A DNA stretch of 43,883 bases from a virus. Location of the stretch: positions 1-43,883 of IMG/VR virus record IMGVR_UViG_3300009076_000012, one strand, 5' to 3'. Each line of letters begins with the position of its first letter. Positions within the stretch are counted from its first letter, which is position 1. The notes beneath the pieces were generated by a model that was not told where the DNA came from, searched no databases, and saw only the letters and a list, made by a program, of their open reading frames with translations. Positions 36,960 through 43,883 of this stretch are shown here, in pieces. The translations under genes were made by a program, and so were the position numbers.

Positions 36960-37661
36960 ATGGCATTACCAAAACTAGAAACACCAACGTACTCGATTGA
37001 AGTACCTTCCCTTAAAAGCGAAATAGAATTTAGACCGTTCCTCGTAAAAGAAGAAAAGATATTAATGATCGCTCAAGAATCTGAAGATGAAAATAAGATT
37101 CTAAAAACTATAAAAGATATCATCTCAGCATGTTCATTTGAAAAATTAGATCCATCAGAATGTACAGCATCAGATATTGAATATCTCTTTATACAGCTTC
37201 GCGCTAAAAGCATTGGAGAAAGTGTTACGATTAAAATTAAATGCTCAGAATGTAATGAATACACAGCTAATAAAATCGACCTTGAGGAGATTAAGCTTAG
37301 CGACGATGAAGAAGTTAATAATACTATTGAAATCACTGATTCAATTGGTATTGTTCTTAAAAAGATATCGATGCTTAACGCAGAGAAAATTAGTAAATCT
37401 GATCCGCTAAAGGCGTTTAATCAGTTGCTTATATATTCTATCGAATCTATCTATGATGCTGATAGCGTATATCCAGCAAGCGAATCAACCGAAAAAGAAC
37501 TAATCGCTTTCATCGATTCATTGTCTCATTCTCATCTTGAGAAGATTCAAGAGTATATTCAAGATGTTAAAAAGCTTCAACACACATGCTCGTTTAAGTG
37601 CAAATCATGCGGCCATGAAAATAAAACAGTATTAGAAGGTATTGAATCTTTTTTCTCATAG
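36960..37661 (+). CDS. 26: Baseplate hub / tail assembly chaperone gp26 (PF12322 type)
   Basis: The N-terminus (LPKLETPTYSIEVPSLKSEIEFRPFLVKEEKILM) and the order of helices are typical of the T4 baseplate gp26 family. Four cysteines form a likely zinc ribbon: C95xxC98 (KCSECN) and C214xxC217 (KCKSCGHEN), with C210 nearby. In contractile phages the gene just before the tape measure usually codes for a chaperone made in a short and a frameshifted long form. Here the end of the gene carries TTTTTTC at 37649-37655, and the -1 frame stays open to 37840. Length 233 aa (T4 gp26 208 aa). Confidence 0.8.
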   Translation: MALPKLETPTYSIEVPSLKSEIEFRPFLVKEEKILMIAQESEDENKILKTIKDIISACSFEKLDPSECTASDIEYLFIQLRAKSIGESVTIKIKCSECNEYTANKIDLEEIKLSDDEEVNNTIEITDSIGIVLKKISMLNAEKISKSDPLKAFNQLLIYSIESIYDADSVYPASESTEKELIAFIDSLSHSHLEKIQEYIQDVKKLQHTCSFKCKSCGHENKTVLEGIESFFS

Positions 37662-37840
37662 GCCTTTCTCATGATTCCCTATTGAATCATTATCAGACAA
37701 ATTTTGCTATGATGCAACACCATAATTATAGCTTAACAGAACTCGATAATATGTTACCTTGGGAAAGGCAGATTTACGTTTCTCTTTTACAAGCGCATAT
37801 AAAAGAAGAAAATGATAGAATTAAGAAACAAAACCAATAA
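36960..37840 (+). CDS. Predicted gp26 -1 frameshift product (293 aa)
   Basis: A -1 shift on T TTT TTC (37649-37655) within codons 231-232 bypasses the gp26 stop at 37659-37661 and adds 61 residues (LIGLSHDSLLNHYQTNFAMM..., ending NDRIKKQNQ) up to TAA at 37838. The added part has the helical MLPWERQIYVSLL motif seen in small proteins placed between the gp26-type and tape-measure genes. A Shine-Dalgarno-like AGAAGGT (37634-37640) lies eight bases before the slip site, as in dnaX-type shifting. An ATG-ATG at 37709 would allow a separate 43-aa protein instead. The frameshift is inferred from sequence. Confidence 0.65.
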
Positions 37841-37843
37841 ATA
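37836..37843 (+). promoter_or_regulatory. Late promoter-like box before the 1306-aa gene
   Basis: AATAAATA, then GATAT, then ATG. The box contains the TAA stop of the frameshift extension (37838-37840). One base differs from the consensus. Confidence 0.65.
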
Positions 37844-37848
37844 GATAT

Positions 37849-40800
37849 ATGGTGCAAAAAGATAAAAGCTTAAACGATTTAACCAAACGACTGAAAGAGT
37901 TCCTAGAAAATCAAATTCAAGAACTTGAGTCGGCAACTACTGACATTGCTAATAACAATGCTGAGTTTGTTGCGGAAATTACCAAGGTACGAGCTAATAT
38001 CATATCAGCAGTAAGTAAAGAAACAGATGGGGGAAAGTTAACAGGACTAAATATCAAAAAAGATATAAGTCTCTCTGACTTTATGGGTGATACAGGTAAC
38101 CTTGAGAATCTAAACTTTGTGTTGGGTTTGAAACACCTTAACATAAAAAAGAATATTCTTAATGCTATTATCAAAGAGACTCAAGCCGGAAAGTTAAGCG
38201 GATTAGATTTAGATAAGACAATATCATTGTCAGATCTTCTTGGTGAATCGCCTAACTTAAATGCTGTGCATGCATTAAGATGGTTAAGAATCAAGAAAAC
38301 AATTCTCAAAAAGGTTGAATCTGCAGTTAAAGATGTAGATGTTAAAATAGATAATGAAGTATCTCTTAATGATATTCTTGGTTCTACACCAGAGCAAGAT
38401 ATATTGACGAAGGCTAGGTTCTTTATGATCCGTCAAGGATTGCTAAAAAGGATTTCGAAAGCAGCTAAAGAGTTTGATCCGCAACAGAGCGTTGACGAGA
38501 TCACAGGAGGGTTTGGATTAACAAGTGTGTTTTCCAATAAACCACGTATTGAAGAGAATAATTTAAATACGATAGGTTCTTCTGATGCGCATTTACTTGA
38601 GCTACAAGGCATCAATAAAAATCTAGCAAAGGTTCACGATCACCTTACTATTAATACTCCAGATGTAGCTGACAATATAGAAGACAAGAAAGAACAGATA
38701 AAGCGTAATGAGAGACGGCATGATGAATTAATAGCTACTCTTGCTAGTGTTGGAGGTGCTCAAAATAAGTTTCTTAGCGGAGGAGGCGAAGGCGGTGAAG
38801 GTGGCGGCCTTGGTTTCATGGATCTGCTAGTGGCTGATGTTGTTGGTGATAAAATTGGTGATAAAATGTCAAAGCGTGGGTTGCTGAAGGGGGCTCGTGG
38901 GATGTTTGCCGGTCTGACGGCTAAGATCGTTGGTTTGACGACTGCAATTGGTGGTTTGGCAATGGGTGTAGCTACATCGCCGTACACGATGATAGCTGCT
39001 ACCGCGGCGGCTTCGTATGCGGGTGGAAGGCTACTTGATAATAAGCTTGGCATTACTGACAAGTTTGCCGAGGCCGTAACAGGTGGCCCAGATAAAACGC
39101 CTAAGTACGAGAAAAACCAAAAACAAGCAATACTAAAGGCAGGTCTAGACGTTAATAAACCAATCCTCAATCCAGTGACTAAAGAAGTTACTGGATTTGA
39201 AGAACTTAACATTACAAAGGGCAAAGAAGGCAAGTATGACTTACTTCCTAGCCACTCGAGGTACGATCCAAAGATACATAAAAAATCGACTTCGGCAGAA
39301 GAAAAATTCATGCCTCCTGCAATTACTGCTGAAAGTCAATTACCTGGTTCGATCGTAAAGTCTGTCGTTGACGATAAAGATCCTAAAAACATAAAGGCAC
39401 AAGAAACGAAGCAGAAACAAGTTGATCTTATTATTGCTAAACGTAAGGCCGAAGATAATTTAAAATCATTTGAAGAAAATGCTGGCTCATTTAAGATGGA
39501 AGTGGTTAAAGGCACTGACAGTTTTGGAAAGCTTGACTCCTTCTACGACACCGAAGTAAAAGTATATGATGATGCAAAAGAACAAATAAAGTTTAAGGAT
39601 CTGCAGACAAAGATGTTGACCGCGAAAAATGAACAACATAGGGCCAAACAGAATATGTTCAAGAGAGCAGGCCGAGGTATAAACAAGGATAAAAAGTTTA
39701 CAAATCTCTCTGAGCAAAGAGATTTCTATGTCGCTAACGGATTAGCTGAAAAGGGAGAAACCCAGTTACCAATTGCTGAGAGTGATTATCGACTTACTAA
39801 ATTGCTTGAAGACGAAGCCACCAAACAAATGGCTGGAGATTCTGTGCCTCAAGATTCACTCGTTAAAGGAGAAGTAACTCCTAAAGATATTAAACCTTCT
39901 TCAGACTCTGTTACGACTGAAACAGTTGTCGGTGATAAAAAAGAAAAGAGCAGCGTTCCACAAGATCTTAAAAAAGCTAAACAGATTAAAGAGCAATTTG
40001 TTAAAGATATGCAAATGAGGCAAACAGCAGAAGATGCATTGACAAAGTTTAAGTCTGACAAATCTAAAGGAGAGTATACATACGCTGAAGATGAATATGG
40101 AAAATATCGTCGAGTATATGCAGATAAGAAGGCACAAACAGAGTATACACAATTAGAGGATGATCGTGAGTTATACGATCCATCAAGTACCGCTGCCGAT
40201 AATCTCGCAGCTGCGCTTGGTCACAACAATCAAGAAATGGCTAAATTCGAATTAATGGCGCTTCTTCCAAAGGGAACTGTTGAACCAAAAGACTTTCAGG
40301 ACAACATACTTGATGATAAAATAAGCGCAGCATATGTTCAAGAAGAATATCAGGCCAAAGTGCTGGAACTGGAAGCGATTGGAGAGTTCGGCCCTTCTAT
40401 AGAAAAGAAAAGGCTTCAAGATACTTATATGAAATACCGCGGTCATTCAACCGATGGAACGGGACGGGGGTCGAGAGTCGAGAAGATTCACAAACTTCAA
40501 TTTTTAACAGAAGAAGGTGAATTTGACGGAAAGGAAACATTTTCAGATGTAGATCCGAAGTTCAGGTCTGTTGACGGTGCTCTTCATGATTATCTAGTAA
40601 ATGAGGACTCAACCCCTAAGAATGGTCAGTATGTTGGCACTCCTGGTACCTTTAAGGGTGATCAAAGATCTCCTGAGAAAATCGCTGAATCAGTTCACAT
40701 TGAAACACAAAAGATGAACGGCCAAATACCAACACCGTACACATCGAATGAAATTAGTGTACCATATAAGGAGCAGGGTGAAAAAGTTATTGTGCCAACA

Positions 40801-41769
40801 GAAAGAATGACTGGAGTTGCTGTTGATCCAGAAGAACGAGCCAAAAAGCTTTTAGCAAAAACAAATGATGAAATAGCTGCATTTGAAAATAGTGATAAAG
40901 GTGAATACACATACGCTGAAAATGAGGTCGGGCAATATCGCCGAAAATATGTTGATAAGAACGTACAAAAATCATACGCAGATTTAATTGATAGACAGTC
41001 TCTTTATGAAACTTTGGAGTATGAAGACCAGCAAAAAGTAAATGCTCGATATATTAAAGAAGACTATCAACGCAGAGCAGTAAGCGGTGAAGAGTATAAT
41101 AGCTTTGATATGAATGACTTAAAGTACCGGTATTTGCGGTCGATGGGTTATGAAGGGTTTGATGAATATGATAACGGCACACTTCAAGATTTAAAGTACC
41201 TTAACGATAAAGGTGTAAATGTGGATGGTAACTTCTCTTCTATGGATCCTGAAATGCAGAGCATTGAAGGTATGATGCATACAGAGTTAATGAAAGGTGC
41301 TGAAGTTCCTAAACCTAAAGTCGTTGCTACTGATACTATGACCGGAAAAAGGGTTACTACGTCACCTAATGGGTTTAAAGTCACTGAAGGTGCTGCTCCA
41401 GATACTATGGAAATGTCAGAATCAGCGATGGCAGATATATCGGCGGAGAAACGGAGGGAATACAACCAAGCGTTTCAGAAAATGAGTAATGATCTATCAG
41501 AAGATGACAAAGTGAAGACAGGGATCGGGAGAATAGCAACTCCGTCTGATATACAGTTTGATGCACCATCTGCTGGAAATCAGATAGCTATGCAACAGAA
41601 AGCGAATCTCGATCTAGCATCTACATCTGCAGGAAACACTACATCGGTTATCGATGCGAGTAATAAAATTAATAACTCTAGTTCTTCATCATCTAACATT
41701 ACAGTTGCTGCTCCACCGCATATTGATAAGACACACGATGCGTTTGGTAAAACCGCACTTAATTGGTAA
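37849..41769 (+). CDS. Putative tape-measure / hub protein (1306 aa)
   Basis: No direct family match is certain. Position supports a tape measure: it follows the chaperone pair. Residues 49-197 hold three ~50-residue repeats (ISLSDFMG, ISLSDLLG, VSLNDILG, each near a xxIKKxIL helix). Residues 310-320 are glycine-rich, and ~345-395 form hydrophobic helices (FAGLTAKIVGLTTAIGGLAMGVA, MIAATAAASYAGG) as in tape measures that cross the host membrane. A ~150-190-residue module is repeated near 715-925 and 985-1160 (KGEYTYAE, YRR.Y.DK). The C-terminus is Ser-rich and ends KTALNW. T4 gp29 is 590 aa. A hub/core structural protein is the alternative. Confidence 0.55.
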   Translation: MVQKDKSLNDLTKRLKEFLENQIQELESATTDIANNNAEFVAEITKVRANIISAVSKETDGGKLTGLNIKKDISLSDFMGDTGNLENLNFVLGLKHLNIKKNILNAIIKETQAGKLSGLDLDKTISLSDLLGESPNLNAVHALRWLRIKKTILKKVESAVKDVDVKIDNEVSLNDILGSTPEQDILTKARFFMIRQGLLKRISKAAKEFDPQQSVDEITGGFGLTSVFSNKPRIEENNLNTIGSSDAHLLELQGINKNLAKVHDHLTINTPDVADNIEDKKEQIKRNERRHDELIATLASVGGAQNKFLSGGGEGGEGGGLGFMDLLVADVVGDKIGDKMSKRGLLKGARGMFAGLTAKIVGLTTAIGGLAMGVATSPYTMIAATAAASYAGGRLLDNKLGITDKFAEAVTGGPDKTPKYEKNQKQAILKAGLDVNKPILNPVTKEVTGFEELNITKGKEGKYDLLPSHSRYDPKIHKKSTSAEEKFMPPAITAESQLPGSIVKSVVDDKDPKNIKAQETKQKQVDLIIAKRKAEDNLKSFEENAGSFKMEVVKGTDSFGKLDSFYDTEVKVYDDAKEQIKFKDLQTKMLTAKNEQHRAKQNMFKRAGRGINKDKKFTNLSEQRDFYVANGLAEKGETQLPIAESDYRLTKLLEDEATKQMAGDSVPQDSLVKGEVTPKDIKPSSDSVTTETVVGDKKEKSSVPQDLKKAKQIKEQFVKDMQMRQTAEDALTKFKSDKSKGEYTYAEDEYGKYRRVYADKKAQTEYTQLEDDRELYDPSSTAADNLAAALGHNNQEMAKFELMALLPKGTVEPKDFQDNILDDKISAAYVQEEYQAKVLELEAIGEFGPSIEKKRLQDTYMKYRGHSTDGTGRGSRVEKIHKLQFLTEEGEFDGKETFSDVDPKFRSVDGALHDYLVNEDSTPKNGQYVGTPGTFKGDQRSPEKIAESVHIETQKMNGQIPTPYTSNEISVPYKEQGEKVIVPTERMTGVAVDPEERAKKLLAKTNDEIAAFENSDKGEYTYAENEVGQYRRKYVDKNVQKSYADLIDRQSLYETLEYEDQQKVNARYIKEDYQRRAVSGEEYNSFDMNDLKYRYLRSMGYEGFDEYDNGTLQDLKYLNDKGVNVDGNFSSMDPEMQSIEGMMHTELMKGAEVPKPKVVATDTMTGKRVTTSPNGFKVTEGAAPDTMEMSESAMADISAEKRREYNQAFQKMSNDLSEDDKVKTGIGRIATPSDIQFDAPSAGNQIAMQQKANLDLASTSAGNTTSVIDASNKINNSSSSSSNITVAAPPHIDKTHDAFGKTALNW
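37993..38439 (+). repeat. Three ~50-residue coding repeats in the 1306-aa protein
   Basis: The three units cover residues 49-101, 102-150 and 151-197. Each has a helix, a (I/V)SL(S/N)D.(M/L)G core, and a second helix. DNA identity between the units is low, so the duplication is old. Confidence 0.7.
39985..41330 (+). repeat. Two-copy ~150-190-residue module in the 1306-aa protein
   Basis: Copy one (about 39985-40620) and copy two (about 40830-41330) share KGEYTYAE(D/N)E.G.YRR.Y.DK, a Y(I/V).(K/E)(D/E)YQ segment, a K.L..L...G..(D/V)(G)..F(S).(V/M)DP and a (V/I)(D/E)G..H..L stretch in the same order. A weaker third copy may precede them near 39415-39840. Confidence 0.65.
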
Positions 41770-41777
41770 ACACAAAA

Positions 41778-41808
41778 AAGGGGAAGCGGCACATTACCAC
41801 TTCCCCTT
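41778..41808. terminator. Bidirectional intrinsic terminator between convergent operons
   Basis: A perfect 9-bp stem AAGGGGAAG / CTTCCCCTT, with two more G-C pairs inside after one mismatch, encloses a 7-base loop (CACATTA). Reading leftward the stem is followed by TTTTTTGTG, a strong U-tract; reading rightward it is followed by TTACTTATT. It lies between the stop codons of the 1306-aa gene and gp32. Confidence 0.9.
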
Positions 41809-41830
41809 ACTTATTCTAGATCAGAGATGC

Positions 41831-42748
41831 TTAGCCTTGTGCGGCTAACTTGGCAAAGTAGTCAAGTGTGTCACCATCATCTTCTGTGTCTAGGCTAACG
41901 TTGGTATCTTCCGTAGGTGCAGCTGCAACCGCTGCAGGCGCATCAACTACTGGTGGAAGTGTCTCGTTAAGCTCGACCTGTGTGTCTGTCGAAAAGGTAT
42001 TAGACAAGTTCTCTTCGCCAAGAACTTCGTACAGCTTCTTCTTTAAGTCAGCATATGACTTATAGTTACCTTCGCTGATAAACTCATTCAATCCATGAAT
42101 AGAATTATATACTGATTCAAGCTTTGCTTCATCACCATCGAATAGTTCGGTAACACCTTCGAATTCAGACTTATCATAATTACGATAGCCTTCGAAGTTG
42201 CGAATCTTCAGTTTGAAGTTTGCTCCACCCCAGAAATCGAATGGATTAACTGGCTTTTCATCTTGGAACTGTGGCTGCATAACATCCATTACCTTATCCA
42301 TGATCTTCTTACCATACTTATAAAGGAATACCTTACCTTCATTTTCGGGATTAGCAGAGTCAGAGACAACAAGGATATTAGAGACATGATGCAGACGACG
42401 CTTACGCATACGTGCAAGCTCCTTATCTTCTTCACGACCAGAGTTCCATAGCTGAGTATTCATCTCACTCACTGGATCATTTTGACCAATAGAGGTGAGA
42501 GAGTTTTCGATATACCAACGACCAGTTGGACCTTTAAATCCATGGTCCCAATATTTGATCCACGGAAGATCTTCACCTTCAGACGCGGGTAAGAAGCGAA
42601 TAACGGCATAACCATTACCTGCTTTGTCTACTGTTGGTGCCCAGAATCGATCATCTCCATAAGACTTCTTCTCTGTATCTTTAGAAGCTGCATTAATGAG
42701 CTTATCAATTGTTGTGGCGCGGTTTTGTTTTAAGTTTGCGAATGACAT
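41831..42748 (-). CDS. 32: Single-stranded DNA-binding protein gp32
   Basis: The ATG at 42748 gives MSFANLKQNRATT and a 305-aa protein, close to T4 gp32 (301 aa); an upstream in-frame ATG at 42808 would overlap gp59. The N-terminal basic segment NRATT stands where T4 has the cooperative LAST motif. The core has AGNGYAVIRFLP, DHGF, GRWYIENS, NILVVSD, PENEGKVFLYKYGKKI, all corresponding to T4. The protein contains no cysteine, so the T4 zinc site (H64, C77, C87, C90) is lost. The C-terminal tail is acidic (DTEDDGDTLDYF) and would bind replication partners. It is last in its operon and ends at the terminator. Confidence 0.93.
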   Translation of the reverse strand: MSFANLKQNRATTIDKLINAASKDTEKKSYGDDRFWAPTVDKAGNGYAVIRFLPASEGEDLPWIKYWDHGFKGPTGRWYIENSLTSIGQNDPVSEMNTQLWNSGREEDKELARMRKRRLHHVSNILVVSDSANPENEGKVFLYKYGKKIMDKVMDVMQPQFQDEKPVNPFDFWGGANFKLKIRNFEGYRNYDKSEFEGVTELFDGDEAKLESVYNSIHGLNEFISEGNYKSYADLKKKLYEVLGEENLSNTFSTDTQVELNETLPPVVDAPAAVAAAPTEDTNVSLDTEDDGDTLDYFAKLAAQG

Positions 42749-42776
42749 ATTATTTTTAGTATTTTGTTTTGTGTTA

Positions 42777-43442
42777 TTAGTATTGCGTTGTATTATTGCT
42801 ACCAACAAACTCTATATTATACTGATTTGGCTCATTTGTAAATAACATAATCAAGTGATCACGGTATTTGTTTTCATCTGAGACAATGAGTGGAATAATG
42901 AACTGTTGGTATTTTCGTAGTGTAAGAAGGGAGGACGCAGTGATACCAAGCGGATCGCGTAGTTCTCTCTTCAGGCTTTTGATAAAATCTACAAAATGAT
43001 CTATAATAGCGAGAGTATCAGGTGATACTTGTTGACTTGTATAGAGATTAAGTAGGAGATTATCTGATTTGCTGGAATTTGGTTTACAGACTCCATCAAA
43101 TGTAAGGTTGTATTTATAAGCTTGTCCTCGTATGAATTTTACCTCATTCTGAAAATTATAGAACAGAGCTTGACGATAGGAATCACGTTTCATATAGATC
43201 TCATGATCCATCTCACCGATCCATTGATTATCAGACATAAAATTGTCAGCGAAGAATAGCTTTAGATCTGAATCCCTTGGATATCGGCGAGCAATCTTTT
43301 CAAAGAAGTATCGGTCCTTCCTTCTCTCAAATGATGCTTGCTTTATATTTGCTCTAAAGTTATATTTAAATGCGTCATACTTTTCTTGAGAGAAGTGCAG
43401 TTTAATAGAACTATAAATGCAATATGCTTGATATCCGTTCAT
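42777..43442 (-). CDS. 59: Replicative helicase loader gp59
   Basis: This 221-residue protein matches T4 gp59 (217 aa): AYCIYSSIKLHFSQEKYDAFKYN, the basic FERRKDRYFFEKIARRY at residues 37-53, and NQWIGEM. gp59 loads the gp41 helicase on gp32-coated forks and recombination intermediates. Its start overlaps the gp33 stop by four bases (ATGA), and gp32 follows after 28 bases. The order gp33-gp59-gp32 is as in T4. Confidence 0.9.
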   Translation of the reverse strand: MNGYQAYCIYSSIKLHFSQEKYDAFKYNFRANIKQASFERRKDRYFFEKIARRYPRDSDLKLFFADNFMSDNQWIGEMDHEIYMKRDSYRQALFYNFQNEVKFIRGQAYKYNLTFDGVCKPNSSKSDNLLLNLYTSQQVSPDTLAIIDHFVDFIKSLKRELRDPLGITASSLLTLRKYQQFIIPLIVSDENKYRDHLIMLFTNEPNQYNIEFVGSNNTTQY

Positions 43443-43684
43443 GTAGTAAAAAGCGAAGCAGTCGTTCTTTTAATAATATTGCGGTTCATAGCTTCTGCTT
43501 CAAGCTTAACCTTCAGAGGACCTTTAACAAGCTTTGCCATATCTACAGGATCGATCTGTCGCTGTTCACACAAGTGGCAGATCGCTTCTGCGTATGACAT
43601 TTTATCCTTATGGACTAGCATCTCTGACTGAAGAGTTAGCTCTTCACGAGTCATTGAGTTTTTGATTGTTATTTTATTTCGCAT
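43439..43684 (-). CDS. 33: Late promoter transcription accessory protein gp33
   Basis: The segment KMSYAEAICHLCEQRQIDP, then MAKLVKGPLKVKLEAEAMNRNIIK, is the conserved core of T4-like gp33, which bridges the sliding clamp and RNA polymerase at late promoters. It has 81 residues against 112 in T4, as usual for marine relatives. AAAGG lies eight bases before the start, one of few Shine-Dalgarno-like sites here. The start overlaps the stop of the upstream gene (TAATG). Its presence fits the TATAAATA boxes across the window. Confidence 0.85.
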   Translation of the reverse strand: MRNKITIKNSMTREELTLQSEMLVHKDKMSYAEAICHLCEQRQIDPVDMAKLVKGPLKVKLEAEAMNRNIIKRTTASLFTT

Positions 43685-43883
43685 TATAGTACCTTTAGGA
43701 TGAGTGTTTGATCGTTGATTCGACCGTTTGCTTCTTTACGTTTTGTTGTGAGAGCATCGATGATCTTATCTCGTTGCTTATCGGTCTTTGTGACGATCGC
43801 GCTAATAACATCAGACGGTTTACGAAGTGACATAGAGTAACTTAGCTTCTCATCGAATCCTTTAATCGAGGTTCCTTTCACAC
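43684..43883 (-). CDS. Partial protein upstream of gp33, 5' end outside the window
   Basis: The frame is open to the right edge; the last ~65 codons are visible. They are basic and helical (TKTDKQRDKIIDALTTKRKEANGRI) and end TLILKVL. A GTG at 43881 could be an internal start, but the gene may begin beyond the window. In T4 the gene here is dsbA (dsDNA-binding); no clear similarity to it was seen. Function unknown. Confidence 0.6.
   Translation of the reverse strand, partial: VKGTSIKGFDEKLSYSMSLRKPSDVISAIVTKTDKQRDKIIDALTTKRKEANGRINDQTLILKVL

Noticed and set aside
37709-37840. Stand-alone 43-aa gene from the ATG-ATG at 37709
   Set aside because: Possible, but no Shine-Dalgarno sequence precedes it, and the frame is open upstream to the slip site, so the frameshift extension explains it better. 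Kept as an alternative in the gp26 entry.
38760-39311. 183-codon open frame on the minus strand inside the 1306-aa gene, proline- and serine-rich
   Set aside because: It is the antisense shadow of the Gly/Ala-rich segment of the 1306-aa protein, has no recognisable motif or start context, and opposes a well-supported gene.
42749-42808. Upstream in-frame extension of gp32 (start at 42808)
   Set aside because: It would overlap the end of gp59, adds 20 Asn/Thr-rich residues absent from T4 gp32, and the start at 42748 gives the normal gp32 N-terminus and length.

Overview
This window looks like the baseplate, tail-fibre and late-gene region of a T4-like (Straboviridae/Kyanoviridae-type) contractile-tailed phage, probably a marine one. 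The reasons are: an unbroken set of T4 baseplate homologues (gp48, gp53, gp27-like, gp5, gp25, gp6, gp7, gp8); T4 replication and late-transcription genes (gp32, gp59, gp33); T4-type late promoters (TATAAATA) at many gene starts; AT-rich DNA; and very large fibre genes in the style of cyanophages and pelagiphages. The host cannot be named from this sequence. No tRNA, rRNA, CRISPR array, insertion sequence, integrase or homing endonuclease was seen.

Layout. (1) 1-35225, minus strand, read right to left: gp48 tube cap, gp53 wedge, gp27-like hub, gp5 spike without a lysozyme domain, gp25, gp6, a giant gp7 (2321 aa), a 2022-aa fibre, a 169-aa unknown, a 2OG-Fe(II) oxygenase, a second double-stranded-beta-helix protein, gp8, a DUF4815 adhesin/baseplate protein (1751 aa), a 68-aa coiled-coil protein, a 1629-aa fibre, a Tfa-like fibre chaperone, two small fibre-related proteins, and a partial gene running off the left end. 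Genes abut or overlap by 1-4 bases or are separated by less than 40 bases. (2) 35251-41769, plus strand: gp4, gp2-like, a gp54/gp19-like tube-fold protein, gp26 with a -1 frame extension, and a 1306-aa tape-measure-like protein. (3) 41831-43883, minus strand: gp32, gp59, gp33 and a partial upstream gene. A strong bidirectional terminator separates (2) and (3), and a short divergent promoter region separates (1) and (2).

How the genes work together. gp5/gp27 form the hub and spike. gp25, gp6, gp53, gp7 and gp8 form the wedges. gp48 and the gp54-like protein cap the hub and start the tube, whose length is probably set by the 1306-aa protein with the help of the gp26 chaperone pair. gp4 and the gp2-like protein finish and protect the filled head. 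The large gp7, DUF4815 and fibre proteins are the surface that contacts the host. gp33 with the TATAAATA boxes drives late transcription, while gp32 and gp59 serve replication and recombination.

Most notable points: a canonical -1 slippery heptamer (TTTTTTC) at the end of gp26, opening a 61-codon extension; a seven-repeat FG-GAP-like beta-propeller and LamG-like modules inserted into gp7; a discoidin (F5/8 type C) module and a CBM-like module in the fibres; and late promoters placed 4-6 bases before start codons, which predicts leaderless late mRNAs.
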